A stretch of 64,000 nt of DNA from Paenibacillus sp. FSL R5-0912 (GTDB taxonomy: Bacteria > Bacillota > Bacilli > Paenibacillales > Paenibacillaceae), in the NCBI RefSeq assembly GCF_000758605.1, contig NZ_CP009282.1, positions 620,001 to 684,000 of the forward strand, in the 5' to 3' direction. Shown piece after piece: positions 1 to 8,289 of this stretch (position 1 is the stretch's first letter; each line of letters starts with the position of its first letter). Under the pieces are notes generated by a model. That model saw nothing but the letters and a program-made list of their open reading frames with translations. It was not told where the DNA came from and did no database searches. The translations under genes and the position numbers were made by a program.

Positions 1-1
1 A

Positions 2-325
2 TCGCTGATTATCTCTGGCACGATCACGGAGGGAACCCTGCTTCCTTCCATCCGTGAATTTGCAGGTGACCTGAAGTGCAGTGTGATTACCGTCCGGCGG
101 GTCTATCAGGATCTGGAGAATGAAGGGCTGCTGCGCACAAGACAGGGAACGGGCACCTTCGTCTCCCATGTAGGCGACGGAACCATGGCAGGCTATAAGC
201 AGGACGCCATCCGCAAAGCGCTGGAGAGTGCAGTGGATGTGGGGCTGTCCGTACATTGCAGTGAAGATGAGCTGACACAGCTGTTCAAGGAAATTGTGCA
301 GGACAAATACGGGAAACAGGAATGA
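2..325 (+). CDS. GntR-family regulator, YtrA-like (5' end outside window)
   Basis: Winged-helix transcription regulator of the GntR/YtrA type. The reading frame is open to the left edge, and the residues there (LPSIREFAGDL, then TVRRVYQDLENEGLLRTRQGTGTFV) are the helix-turn-helix and wing of the family, so the visible GTG at 83 is not the true start. The short helical tail (about 60 residues after the wing) with no ligand-binding domain matches YtrA rather than FadR or HutC types. Its stop overlaps the next ATG by four bases (322-325), so it is translationally coupled to the ABC genes. In the family such regulators repress their own ABC operon. Only the first few residues are missing. Confidence 0.9.
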   Translation, partial: SLIISGTITEGTLLPSIREFAGDLKCSVITVRRVYQDLENEGLLRTRQGTGTFVSHVGDGTMAGYKQDAIRKALESAVDVGLSVHCSEDELTQLFKEIVQDKYGKQE

Positions 326-1269
326 AGGACGGGGATCTCATGGTACAGCAAGCCATAGAACTACGGAATGTGTGCAAGAAGCGGAGGGGCAAGACGGTAG
401 GGCCGCTTAATGTTAATCTGCCGCAGGGTTACATTACTGCGCTGGTGGGTCAGAACGGCTCCGGCAAAAGCACGCTGCTGCACATGCTGCTGCAGCTGAC
501 TTTTCCAGAGGAAGGTGAGATCCGCTGGTTTGAGGAAGCCTACCGTGACGGGCTGCCGCTCCAGCTCCGCCAGACTATCGCTTATGTACCGGAGATCTCG
601 CAGAATGAAGAGAATTTCTGGACAGCCAGCGAGGCTGCCGGATTCCGCCGACACTGGTATCCTGCCTGGGACCAAGGCTATTACGAGGAGCTGCTCCTGA
701 AGCTGGAGGTGCCGGAGAATGCCAGGCTGGGCAAGATGTCCAAGGGTGAACGCCGCAAATTCGAGATTGCCGCGGCCCTGGCTGCGAAGCCCCGGCTGCT
801 GCTGCTGGATGAGCCGTCTTCCGGCCTTGACCCTTTTGCCTGGAAGATTATGATTGAGACTCTGCAGCGGTACATGGATGAGCATGAGGCCACCATCGTG
901 ATCTCGACCCACATTGTGGAAGAGGTGCGGCGGCTGGCGGATTACATTGTCCTGATGCATCAGGGGCAGCTGCTGGGAATGGCCGAGAAAGACAGCTTGT
1001 TCGGCTCCTGGAGTGAAATATGGGTTCAGGCAGAAGGCGGACAGGCGCTGGAAGAACTGGCAGCAGAGCTGCCGCAGGCGCTGGAGCTTAAGCTGGAAAC
1101 TCCGGGAGTGGCTTCATTTTTGACCCAGCAAATCTTTCAATATGAGAAACGCATTCATGATTTGGGCGTAAAGGTTATCAAGAGCCGCAGCCTGGAGCTG
1201 GATGAAATCCTAAGCTTGTGGACCCGGGGACATCGTCCGGTTCTGATCGACCAGAAGAGAGGGGAATAA
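322..1269 (+). CDS. ABC transporter ATP-binding protein
   Basis: ATPase subunit of an exporter-type ABC system. Walker A is GQNGSGKS at about residues 43-50, the signature MSKGERRK at 139-146, Walker B LLLLD followed by EP at 159-165, and an H-loop STH near 195. Length 315 residues with a C-terminal extension of about 100 residues, as in YtrB/YhcH-like ATPases. An alternative ATG at 340 has a better spaced AAGGA. It sits between the GntR gene and a second ATPase gene, with no permease of its own, so the two ATPases may share the permease at 2168 or form a heterodimer. The specific substrate cannot be read from sequence. Confidence 0.9.
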   Translation: MKDGDLMVQQAIELRNVCKKRRGKTVGPLNVNLPQGYITALVGQNGSGKSTLLHMLLQLTFPEEGEIRWFEEAYRDGLPLQLRQTIAYVPEISQNEENFWTASEAAGFRRHWYPAWDQGYYEELLLKLEVPENARLGKMSKGERRKFEIAAALAAKPRLLLLDEPSSGLDPFAWKIMIETLQRYMDEHEATIVISTHIVEEVRRLADYIVLMHQGQLLGMAEKDSLFGSWSEIWVQAEGGQALEELAAELPQALELKLETPGVASFLTQQIFQYEKRIHDLGVKVIKSRSLELDEILSLWTRGHRPVLIDQKRGE

Positions 1270-1272
1270 CGA

Positions 1273-2175
1273 ATGGAAGCTTTGCATTTGGAGCAGGTAG
1301 TGAAGCAGTACGGTGATAAAACAGCAGTCAACGGAATCAGTCTGAAGGTGGAACAAGGCGAAATTTACGGTCTGCTGGGTGCAAACGGCGCCGGCAAAAC
1401 GACGACTATGCGCATGGTGCTGGGGTTGATCTATCCAGATGAAGGCAGTATCCTCTATAACGGCAAGCCGTATAGTACGGAGCTTCAGCATCTGATGGGC
1501 TATCTTCCAGAGGAGCGGGGCCTATATCCGAAGGTCAAAGTAAGCGATCAGATTATCTATCTGGCGCGGCTGCGCGGGATGCCCGCAAGTGAGGCGGATA
1601 AGAGCCTGCGCTACTGGCTGGACCGGTTCGATGTTCCGGAATACTACAATAAGAAGATTGAAGAATTGTCCAAGGGCAATCAGCAGAAGATGGGCTTCGT
1701 TGCTGCCGTCGTCCATAAGCCGAAGATTCTGATTCTGGATGAAGCCTTCAGCGGCCTCGATCCGGTGAATGTGGAGCTGCTGAAGGATACGGTCCGGGAG
1801 ATGCGTGATCAGGGCACAAGTATTCTTTTCTCCACCCACCGGATGGAGCATGTAGAAGAATTATGCCGCAATATTACGATTCTTGACCGCTCTAACACTG
1901 TAGTGCAGGGGGATATCCGTGAAATCAAGAAGGGGTATCCGCGCGAAGAAGTCTTACTGCGTACGGCCGGGGATGTGAACGGGCTTGCGGAGATTGCCGG
2001 AGTCACTGCAGTGCAGCGCCAGGAACGCGGGTATCTGTTGTCCATCAGCGAGATTGGCGCAGCGCAGCGTATTCTGCAGCTGGCAATGGCTCAAGGCGAG
2101 GTAGAGCATTTCGAGATTAAGGAACCGACGCTAAACCAAATCTTTATCAGAGCGGTGGGTGAATCTAATGAATAA
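1273..2175 (+). CDS. ABC transporter ATP-binding protein, NatA/YhaQ-like
   Basis: Second ATPase of the operon, 300 residues. Walker A GANGAGKT at 36-43, signature LSKGNQQKM, Walker B ILILDEA followed by FSGLDP, H-loop STHRMEH. The C-terminal segment resembles the DUF4162 domain typical of NatA/YhaQ ATPases that pair with a NatB/YhaP permease. It starts three bases after the preceding stop and overlaps the permease start, so expression is operonic and coupled. Walker B is followed by Ala instead of the common Pro, which is normal in this subgroup. The NatAB family exports Na+ or acts in drug and peptide export; which applies here is not determined. Confidence 0.9.
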   Translation: MEALHLEQVVKQYGDKTAVNGISLKVEQGEIYGLLGANGAGKTTTMRMVLGLIYPDEGSILYNGKPYSTELQHLMGYLPEERGLYPKVKVSDQIIYLARLRGMPASEADKSLRYWLDRFDVPEYYNKKIEELSKGNQQKMGFVAAVVHKPKILILDEAFSGLDPVNVELLKDTVREMRDQGTSILFSTHRMEHVEELCRNITILDRSNTVVQGDIREIKKGYPREEVLLRTAGDVNGLAEIAGVTAVQRQERGYLLSISEIGAAQRILQLAMAQGEVEHFEIKEPTLNQIFIRAVGESNE

Positions 2176-3457
2176 GATGGGGAGTATTATAGGCTTCACA
2201 TTCAAGAATAAGGTAAGAACCAAGTCCTTCATGATTACAACATTAATTCTGGTGCTCCTGCTGAGTATCGGGATGAATATTCCTTATTTGATCAAAGTAT
2301 TTAAGGGAGAAGACGGTGCTAAGGAAGCTACGCAAATCGGAGTGGTTGCCGAGCAGGGCTTCCGCCCTGCCGAACTGCTTCTGGCGTATACACCACCGGC
2401 TGAAACAGATGCTCAAGTCGAATTCACAGCTTATACCTCCGCAGATGATGCAGCGCTGAAGCAAGGGCTGGAGGACGAGAAAGTTGAGGGGTATCTCACC
2501 TTTGCTTCAGAAGGCAGTGAGGGGGTACCGCCGGTAACGTATCATAGCAAAGACGGGGATATCAGCGACAAAGTGCAGAGTTATCTTCAAACTGCTTTGC
2601 AGCAGGTGAATACCGGACTTATTGTTGGCGATAAGCTGACGGAGAGCCAGGTAGCCGCGATATTCGCTCCGGTCTCCATTGGCACTGAACAGCTGAATGC
2701 CGATGCAGCAGCGTCCGGTGCAGAAGAAGGGGATGCCAAGCCGGTCATTAACTATGTTGTCGTCTACGTCCTGCTGATGCTGTTCTTCATGTCCGTGATG
2801 ATGACAGGCAACATGATCGCCGCTGAGATTACCTCGGAGAAAAGCTCGCGTATCATGGAGATTCTGATCACCAGCGCATCACCCTTAACACAGATGTTCG
2901 GCAAGGTCATCGGGATCTTCCTCGTCGGCCTGCTGCAGATCGCCATTATATCTGCCAGCATCGCTGTCAACCTGATGCTTCCGCACAATTCCAGTATACT
3001 GACTGACTTTAATCTGGATCTGGGACAGCTGAATGCCGGCATTCTGGTGTATGGATTTATCCTGTATATCCTGGGTTACTTCCTGTATGCCCTGATGTAT
3101 GCAGCTGTAGGTTCGATTGTCAGCCGGACAGAAGATCTGGGGCAGGCGATTATGCCTGTGCTGATGCTCGGCTTCGTCAGCTTCTACCTGCCGCTGTTCA
3201 GCATCTCGAACCCGGATACCCTGCTGGTTAAGGTAGCAAGCTTCGTTCCATTCACCTCTTCACTCAGCTTGCTGCTGCGGATCGGCGTTGGCCATGTGGC
3301 CGTTTGGGAGATCATAGTCTCGCTGGCCATCCTGCTGGCAACGACCTTCGTCTTCGGCTGGCTCGCCGCCAAGATTTATCGCACCGGCGTCCTGATGTAC
3401 GGCAAGCGTCCTAGTATTAAGGAGATTAGAAAAGCGATGAAGGCTTATAAGATCTAA
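2168..3457 (+). CDS. ABC-2 type permease, NatB/YhaP-like
   Basis: Membrane subunit for the ATPase just upstream. One N-terminal transmembrane helix (about residues 15-37) is followed by an extracytoplasmic region of about 150 residues and then five to six helices in the C-terminal half, the fold of ABC-2 permeases of the NatB/YhaP class (PF12698). ATG at 2168 overlaps the upstream stop (2173-2175); a GTG at 2159 is also in frame. The motif ITSEKSSRIMEILITS before the second helix is the conserved coupling segment of the family. Role inferred: export of ions or small toxic molecules. Confidence 0.9.
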   Translation: MNKMGSIIGFTFKNKVRTKSFMITTLILVLLLSIGMNIPYLIKVFKGEDGAKEATQIGVVAEQGFRPAELLLAYTPPAETDAQVEFTAYTSADDAALKQGLEDEKVEGYLTFASEGSEGVPPVTYHSKDGDISDKVQSYLQTALQQVNTGLIVGDKLTESQVAAIFAPVSIGTEQLNADAAASGAEEGDAKPVINYVVVYVLLMLFFMSVMMTGNMIAAEITSEKSSRIMEILITSASPLTQMFGKVIGIFLVGLLQIAIISASIAVNLMLPHNSSILTDFNLDLGQLNAGILVYGFILYILGYFLYALMYAAVGSIVSRTEDLGQAIMPVLMLGFVSFYLPLFSISNPDTLLVKVASFVPFTSSLSLLLRIGVGHVAVWEIIVSLAILLATTFVFGWLAAKIYRTGVLMYGKRPSIKEIRKAMKAYKI

Positions 3458-3470
3458 GGAGCGGGAACTA

Positions 3471-3665
3471 ATGGATAAAAAACACCAACAAAACGCCGGA
3501 TTACTATTTGCAGCTTCTTTTCTTTCCCTAACAGCGGCCCGAATGCTCGATTCTAACGGAAGTAACCTGATGGATTTCACGCAAGGGATGCTAACGGGTA
3601 TAGGCATTGTGGGTATGGTGGTGACCATCATAGCCTTTGGCAGATATCAGAAGCGCAGCCAGTAA
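3471..3665 (+). CDS. small two-helix membrane protein
   Basis: A 64-residue protein beginning MDKKHQQ, with two hydrophobic segments (about 9-25 and 40-58) separated by a short polar loop, and a basic tail. A GGAGCGGG ribosome site lies 7-10 bases ahead and the gene follows the permease by 13 bases, so it probably belongs to the operon. Function unknown. It resembles in size, start, topology and loop the proteins at 12499-12696 and 13214-13402, so it may be one of a small local paralogous group. Confidence 0.75.
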   Translation: MDKKHQQNAGLLFAASFLSLTAARMLDSNGSNLMDFTQGMLTGIGIVGMVVTIIAFGRYQKRSQ

Positions 3666-3675
3666 AAATAGATCA

Positions 3676-3710
3676 AGGCCCATTCGCCGGAGGAGGCGGG
3701 TGGGCTTTTT
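3676..3710 (+). terminator. intrinsic terminator of the ABC operon
   Basis: GCCCATTCGCC (3678-3688) pairs with GGCGGGTGGGC (3695-3705) around a six-base loop, followed by a run of T. It ends the operon that starts with the GntR gene. Confidence 0.85.
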
Positions 3711-3741
3711 CTACGTATGCAGACAGTGAGCTTGGTGGGCT

Positions 3742-4371
3742 CTATCCTTCTTTTTTACATTTTACAATTAAGAAGTTTATGAAAGGTTTGTTTTTCATAT
3801 TCTTACCGGGCTCATCTATTTCTGAACTCTCGACCAGGCCATAATTGGCAAAGTCCTGTTGAATGGAGTCAGCATCATAAAAAAACATTTTCACTCGGTC
3901 CATGATCTCGAAATAGTCTGTATCCAGTTGGACACCCTTACCGTACATTGGAGCTTTTTTGGATACCGTTGTAAAGACCATATATCCACCCGGCTTCAGC
4001 TGATTATAACAATCCTGAATGAACTTCTCCCGCTCACGCTGATCCAATAAGTGAATCAGGGCATAGCAGAATATACCGTCATAGAGCTTGTTATCAAATG
4101 GCATATCGGTTACCGAGCCGTGAAAAATATTCATATCCAGCCCGCTCTGCCTCGCCAGGTCAATCGCTGTTTGCGAAATTTCAATACCAGTAACTTCTAT
4201 TCCATTGTCCATAAAAACCTTTGCATTTCTGCCATATCCAATGCCGGGAACCAGGATGTCTTTAACATTCTTTTCAAGGAAAAAATCCTTGGTTAGGATG
4301 GCCGAGTCAGAAGGTTCAAATCCCCACATCGTTTGTTTTTCTATGAAGCTTGCTTCCCAAAACTCCGTCAT
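3742..4371 (-). CDS. class I SAM-dependent methyltransferase
   Basis: 209 residues with the Rossmann methyltransferase signature: motif I ILVPGIGYGR at 39-48, an acidic residue ending strand 2 in TGIEIS at 61-66, FHGSVTDMPF for the adenine pocket, and a motif IV-like GIFCYALIHLL. Such stand-alone enzymes resemble the TehB/thiopurine-methyltransferase branch, but the target is not evident. ATG is preceded on the minus strand by AAAGGAGACCGGGC. The first 14 codons and the promoter region are part of the 166-bp repeat that recurs at 12884-13049. Confidence 0.85.
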   Translation of the reverse strand: MTEFWEASFIEKQTMWGFEPSDSAILTKDFFLEKNVKDILVPGIGYGRNAKVFMDNGIEVTGIEISQTAIDLARQSGLDMNIFHGSVTDMPFDNKLYDGIFCYALIHLLDQREREKFIQDCYNQLKPGGYMVFTTVSKKAPMYGKGVQLDTDYFEIMDRVKMFFYDADSIQQDFANYGLVESSEIDEPGKNMKNKPFINFLIVKCKKEG

Positions 4372-4494
4372 AGCCCGGTCTCCTTTAATTCACTAAATAG
4401 TTATTGAAGATACATTATATCTACAATGGAATCGATTTGCAATGTTATTGTTAATCCTCGTATCTAAACAGATAGACTTTTGTGAAGCGGGCGG
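4329..4494. repeat. direct repeat, left copy, part 1
   Basis: 166 bases with about 90% identity by eye to 12884-13049. It holds the first codons and upstream region of the methyltransferase. Together with part 2 (5096-5188 against 13103-13194) it shows that the locus 4329-5188 exists twice, the right copy having lost its middle. Confidence 0.9.
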
Positions 4495-4667
4495 ATATTA
4501 TAGATAACTCGGAAACTAAGGCGATAGATGAAATGAAGGATCTGTAAATAAACACTGATGAATATGAAGTGATGGTGGACAGGTCCTGGGATAACGGGAG
4601 TGATGATTCCGCTGTCTATTCAATAATTAAAATGGATGGGGTATGGAAGGTGGATGACCGGTATTGA
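4482..4667 (+). pseudogene. remnant of a small secreted or lipoprotein-like gene (3' end)
   Basis: Frame 4482-4667 reads VKRADIIDNSETKAIDEMKDL, a stop at 4545-4547, then EYEVMVDRSWDNG and later KMDGVWKVDDRY before the final stop. The ending (an acidic strand, an Asp-Asn turn, then DGxWKVDD) is that of NTF2-like DUF4878-type lipoprotein domains. The internal TAA and missing N-terminus mean it is broken. Its last codon overlaps the start of the 4667 gene (TGATG), so both were once translationally coupled. Family call is tentative. Confidence 0.5.
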
Positions 4668-5122
4668 TGAGGAGAAGCAAGAAGACAAATAAGGCGATGC
4701 GTTATTTACTTGAAAATGTGCCACCTTCAATCCATGTAGCCTTGGAGAGAGCGAGTCCTAATTTTACGGAATGGGATCATTGTATTTTGATAGATACCAC
4801 GGAACTTGGAACTTTAAAAACAGTCAAAGAAACAATATACCTAGACAGAACTGAATTAGAAGCATCTATTAACCATGTGCATCTAAGTGATTTTGCAAGT
4901 GGCATGAAAATAATGGATCAGTGGACACGGAAACTGCAAGAGGACTATAGCGGCAAGCAATTTATTATCATACTGAGCTGTCAGCCCGACGGAGGAGATG
5001 TGGTTGTAAGATTCTATCAGTATAGAAAAGATGACCCGGAATGGGTGGCGCTAGATAATCTTGAAGGCTATAAGGAAGAAGCAATACTTGTTATCGGGCT
5101 TATGAATAATGCTGTTCTATAG
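4667..5122 (+). CDS. conserved-looking protein of unknown function
   Basis: 151 residues, soluble, no signal peptide; ATG at 4667 or TTG at 4664. The predicted pattern is mixed alpha/beta with a central IIILSCQPDGGDVVVRFYQYR strand pair and an acidic ending. Size and look are like the immunity-protein families encoded beside polymorphic toxins, but I do not recognise a family and no toxin gene is next to it. Overlap with the broken upstream gene suggests an old two-gene unit. A relic of its 3' end (GLMNNAVL, then stop) survives in the right-hand repeat copy near 13103. Confidence 0.65.
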   Translation: MRRSKKTNKAMRYLLENVPPSIHVALERASPNFTEWDHCILIDTTELGTLKTVKETIYLDRTELEASINHVHLSDFASGMKIMDQWTRKLQEDYSGKQFIIILSCQPDGGDVVVRFYQYRKDDPEWVALDNLEGYKEEAILVIGLMNNAVL

Positions 5123-5188
5123 AGTGATCACAAATCACCCCAAACTGGTTAAACCCCCGCAGATAGTGTACCTTAGTAATATTAGTAA
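5096..5188. repeat. direct repeat, left copy, part 2
   Basis: Starts at the last codons of the 4667 gene and ends exactly where the IS4-family element begins. It matches 13103-13194 nearly base for base, so 13103-13194 shows what the IS target looked like before insertion. Confidence 0.9.
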
Positions 5189-6691
5189 CTCAACTTTCGC
5201 ACCTGGAATATTGTCATAAACCGTTGAGGGCGTAAGAAGGATTCAATATATTGGTCTCTATTGACAAAAAACACCTTCTTGTTTGGTATCATGGAAGTGT
5301 CGAATCAACCATGCCAACAAGAAAGGTGCGTAACACTATGGTACAACAACATTCCCTGTCTGAACAGTCTCGCTTTTCCAAACTTTTTGCTTCGCTCCAC
5401 ATCGGGAAAGCCTTACGGCACGCAGGCATTTCCAAATCCTTTGGTCTTTCGAGTCTAGCGGTTTTTCAAATCGTTTTCTCTTTGGTCTTCGAAGGAAAGA
5501 ACTGGTTTCGACTTCTGGAAAGTGACCGTAGAGCAGATCTTCCCGGCAAAGATGTCATCTATCGATTTTTGAATCAAGCTTCTTTTGCGTGGCGGCGCTT
5601 TTTGCAAACCTTAAGTCTTCGCACCGTGCAGGGTTTCGAATCGCTTATTTCATCTACGCGTGTACGAGTGTTCATCATCGACGATTCCGTTTTGAGCCGA
5701 AACCGGAGCAAAAAAGCAGAGTTACTGGCACGAGTCTTTGACCATTCCACGGGCAAATTTACCAAAGGTTACACCATGCTAACCCTGGGCTGGTCGGACG
5801 GTTTTAGCTTCGCTCCGCTTGACTTTGCCATGCTGTCTTCAGCTAAACTGGCCAATTGGTTGTGCGAAATGGCTTCGAATCTCTCGAAACGCAGCAACGG
5901 GTACAAACGTCGAATGGAGGCCTTTTCTCGGAAGCCGGATGCCGTTGTTGCCTTGCTGGAACGGGCTTTACGTGCAGGATTCACCGCCGATTACGTACTC
6001 ATGGATAGCTGGTTTACGCAAGCTCCACTGCTTCGTCAGCTCACAGGCAAAGGCTTCGCTGTGATTGGTATGGTCAAGGAAATGAAACAGCGCTATCTGG
6101 TTCAAGGCAAGCGAATGACGCTAAGTGAAGTTTTTCAAAGCCTTCCGAAGTCCAATTCAAAAGACATCAAAGGCTCCGTCATCGTACACACGACCTGTGA
6201 TCTGCCCGTGAAGCTTGTTTTTGTCCGTAACCGGAATAAAAAACGGGAATGGCTGGCGATTTTAAGTACAGACGTAACGTTGGATGCTGCTGAAATTGTA
6301 CGAATCTACGGTATGCGCTGGAGTATAGAGACCTTTTTCAAAGTCACCAAAAGCTATTTGAAACTGGGTACCGAATTTCAAGGCCGTTCCTTCGACCAAT
6401 TGATCAGTCACACAACGATTGTGTTCAGCCGTTATTTGGCAATGGAATACGAACGGCGTCAATCGAGTGATGACCGGACACTGGGAGGACTCTTTTTCCT
6501 CTTTGCAGATGAAGTTCGCGATCTGGACTTCCAGACCGCGCTTCAGCAACTCATGAGTTTATTTCTCGAAATGTCAGAGGCCAAAACCAAGAAGAACAAA
6601 ACAGCTGTTTTTTGTCAACTACAAGATTGGATCTCTAGTTTACCCAGCTATATCAAGGGTTTGTTTGGAGATTTGGGCTGCGAAAGTTGAG
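5189..6691 (+). mobile_element. IS4-family insertion sequence
   Basis: A 1503-bp element with perfect 13-base terminal inverted repeats: CTCAACTTTCGCA at 5189-5201 and TGCGAAAGTTGAG at 6679-6691. It holds one transposase gene. No target duplication is visible: the left flank is ATTAGTAA and the right flank TTAATTAT, which is already the end of the next minus-strand gene. Against the intact target at 13181-13194 this means the DNA to the right was rearranged after or during insertion. Confidence 0.92.
5338..6690 (+). CDS. IS4-family transposase (DDE)
   Basis: 450 residues from ATG 5338 (AGAAAGG upstream); a longer frame to 5251 lacks support. The DDE residues are recognisable: IIDDSV (first Asp), VLMDSWF (second Asp) and the YREK signature YGMRWSIETFFKVTK, with Y, R, E and K at the family spacing. 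The stop lies inside the right inverted repeat. The frame is intact, so the element may still move. Confidence 0.92.
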   Translation: MVQQHSLSEQSRFSKLFASLHIGKALRHAGISKSFGLSSLAVFQIVFSLVFEGKNWFRLLESDRRADLPGKDVIYRFLNQASFAWRRFLQTLSLRTVQGFESLISSTRVRVFIIDDSVLSRNRSKKAELLARVFDHSTGKFTKGYTMLTLGWSDGFSFAPLDFAMLSSAKLANWLCEMASNLSKRSNGYKRRMEAFSRKPDAVVALLERALRAGFTADYVLMDSWFTQAPLLRQLTGKGFAVIGMVKEMKQRYLVQGKRMTLSEVFQSLPKSNSKDIKGSVIVHTTCDLPVKLVFVRNRNKKREWLAILSTDVTLDAAEIVRIYGMRWSIETFFKVTKSYLKLGTEFQGRSFDQLISHTTIVFSRYLAMEYERRQSSDDRTLGGLFFLFADEVRDLDFQTALQQLMSLFLEMSEAKTKKNKTAVFCQLQDWISSLPSYIKGLFGDLGCES

Positions 6692-7471
6692 TTAATTATT
6701 ATTTTTCTTCTTTAAAATGAATAAGATGGGGAGAAATACAATAATGCCAGAGATGAATAAAATTAATGGAAGGTTATTAGAGGTGTCCTCAGATTTAGTG
6801 AAACCAACTTGACTTGACCCCATCTGAATTACTCCTTCTTCATTAGGTGTAGCAGCCCGTTCTTCTTTAATATTTTTTATTTTTTCATCAAAAGTTGATT
6901 TTGATATAGTATTATTTTCAGTGGATTTTTGAAAATTAGAGTTATCACTATTTAAATCTAATATACGCTCCCCTGTTTCTCCCTCAATATATAAAGCATC
7001 TATACCATATCTAGTGTCACTAACAAGTTTAACATTTTCTCCTTTTATAAGAGCAGATTCAGCCGCTATTAAAGATTGCTCAAAATTCACTTTATTAGTG
7101 ATATTAAAGATCTGCCACGAACCTGAATCATTATTTGAATAAATTGTTCCAGCATCTCGATCATTTATTTTTATTGAAAATAAATAGCCTGCAAATACTA
7201 AATCACTTTTATTCGCATCATCAGATATTTTGTAGTAAGCAACCCCCGAACTTAATTGTGCGTTTTCAAAATTTTCTTCCTCTTGAAGCCCATATTCTGA
7301 TTTCACTGAATTTAAAGAATCGAGATACTTTTGTTTGAATTCATTTTCTATACTAGCTTTAATTTCATTATTGGGAGTCATTTCAAAAGAGTCAGCAAAT
7401 ATGAAGTTATTTAAGTTAAATAGCAAAAGATTGAAGATAATATAAAAAGAAAAAACCATTTTCTTTTTCAT
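6692..7471 (-). CDS. secreted, C-terminally membrane-anchored protein, unknown function
   Basis: 259 residues, Asn/Ser/Lys-rich, from very AT-rich DNA. An N-terminal signal peptide (basic MKKK, hydrophobic to about 24, cut near FADS), an extracytoplasmic body, and a C-terminal hydrophobic helix (about 232-252) ending in KKKNNN point to an anchored surface protein; no clear LPxTG. GGAGGTTTAATTA precedes ATG. It lies 140 bases downstream of the papain-like protease gene on the same strand, so it could be a partner, substrate or inhibitor (inference). The stop codon abuts the IS4 end, so the native C-terminus might have been a little different. Confidence 0.75.
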   Translation of the reverse strand: MKKKMVFSFYIIFNLLLFNLNNFIFADSFEMTPNNEIKASIENEFKQKYLDSLNSVKSEYGLQEEENFENAQLSSGVAYYKISDDANKSDLVFAGYLFSIKINDRDAGTIYSNNDSGSWQIFNITNKVNFEQSLIAAESALIKGENVKLVSDTRYGIDALYIEGETGERILDLNSDNSNFQKSTENNTISKSTFDEKIKNIKEERAATPNEEGVIQMGSSQVGFTKSEDTSNNLPLILFISGIIVFLPILFILKKKNNN

Positions 7472-7611
7472 TAATTAAACCTCCTTGATTTTATTTAATT
7501 ACATTCTTTTGTAGAAAGACTCAACTGGTAATGAATTTATTATAGAGTATTCTAAATGCATAAAAATAAGAACGAAATGGATGTTTTGTTGTTTTGAGAA
7601 GAATTAAGAAT

Positions 7612-8169
7612 TTAATTTATATAAACTGCAGTTAAAGTATTACCCCAATACCAATTGCTATTATATGAAAAACTACTATAGGACATGGTATTATAAGATC
7701 CATTAAAAGGATCAATGTAATATACTGTTTGTGTTGAATTACTCGTATCTTGGTAATATCCTCTGATGAGTAATGCATGTCCACCTCCACCATGATAGCC
7801 AATTGCAGCGTTCATATTCATATTTCTATCAATATTGTAAATAATATCTCCAAAAGAAATTGTTGTGAGCAATGCAGTCGAAGATACATTCCAGTTGGCT
7901 AATGCATTTTTCATATCGGTAACAGTACCTGTCTGGTCAACTGGAGATCCATAAATGTAGGTAACAATTTGCGATTGTGTCGGTGTAGCACCAAGATAAT
8001 TACCAAGCATACTTGAAACTGCTGCCCAGCACCATAAAGTTTTTTGTTGAACTTGTGCTGTCACAGAGTTGTATCTGTAATTAATATAAGCAGAAGCGCT
8101 AGATGCAAATAACGAGAGAGAAAGTAATAAACACGGCAAGACTAATAATAGTTTTCTTTTACGAGACAT
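7612..8169 (-). CDS. secreted papain-like cysteine protease (C39-like/AvrRpt2-like fold)
   Basis: 185 residues. Signal peptide ends at ASSASA (about residue 27), so the mature enzyme is about 158 residues and acts outside the cell. The catalytic set is visible: Gln41/42 before LWCWAA with Cys47, His131 in GGGGHALLIRGY, and Asp153 in YYIDPFNG. This order and spacing are those of the small papain-like peptidases (Peptidase_C39_2 / Papain-like_cys_pep). No ABC-transporter or bacteriocin precursor is next to it, so it is not a typical lantibiotic leader protease. The IS630 element ends 37 bases upstream of the ATG, so its natural promoter is probably displaced. Confidence 0.88.
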   Translation of the reverse strand: MSRKRKLLLVLPCLLLSLSLFASSASAYINYRYNSVTAQVQQKTLWCWAAVSSMLGNYLGATPTQSQIVTYIYGSPVDQTGTVTDMKNALANWNVSSTALLTTISFGDIIYNIDRNMNMNAAIGYHGGGGHALLIRGYYQDTSNSTQTVYYIDPFNGSYNTMSYSSFSYNSNWYWGNTLTAVYIN

Positions 8170-8289
8170 TTTTTCCCCACCTTTATTTTAGTGTAAAAAT
8201 ATAGCTATATAAAATGATCTAAAGAAATACCCAAATTAACCTTCATGTCCAAAATCGGGTAATAAAAAGTAAGACGATTTGAAAAGGAC

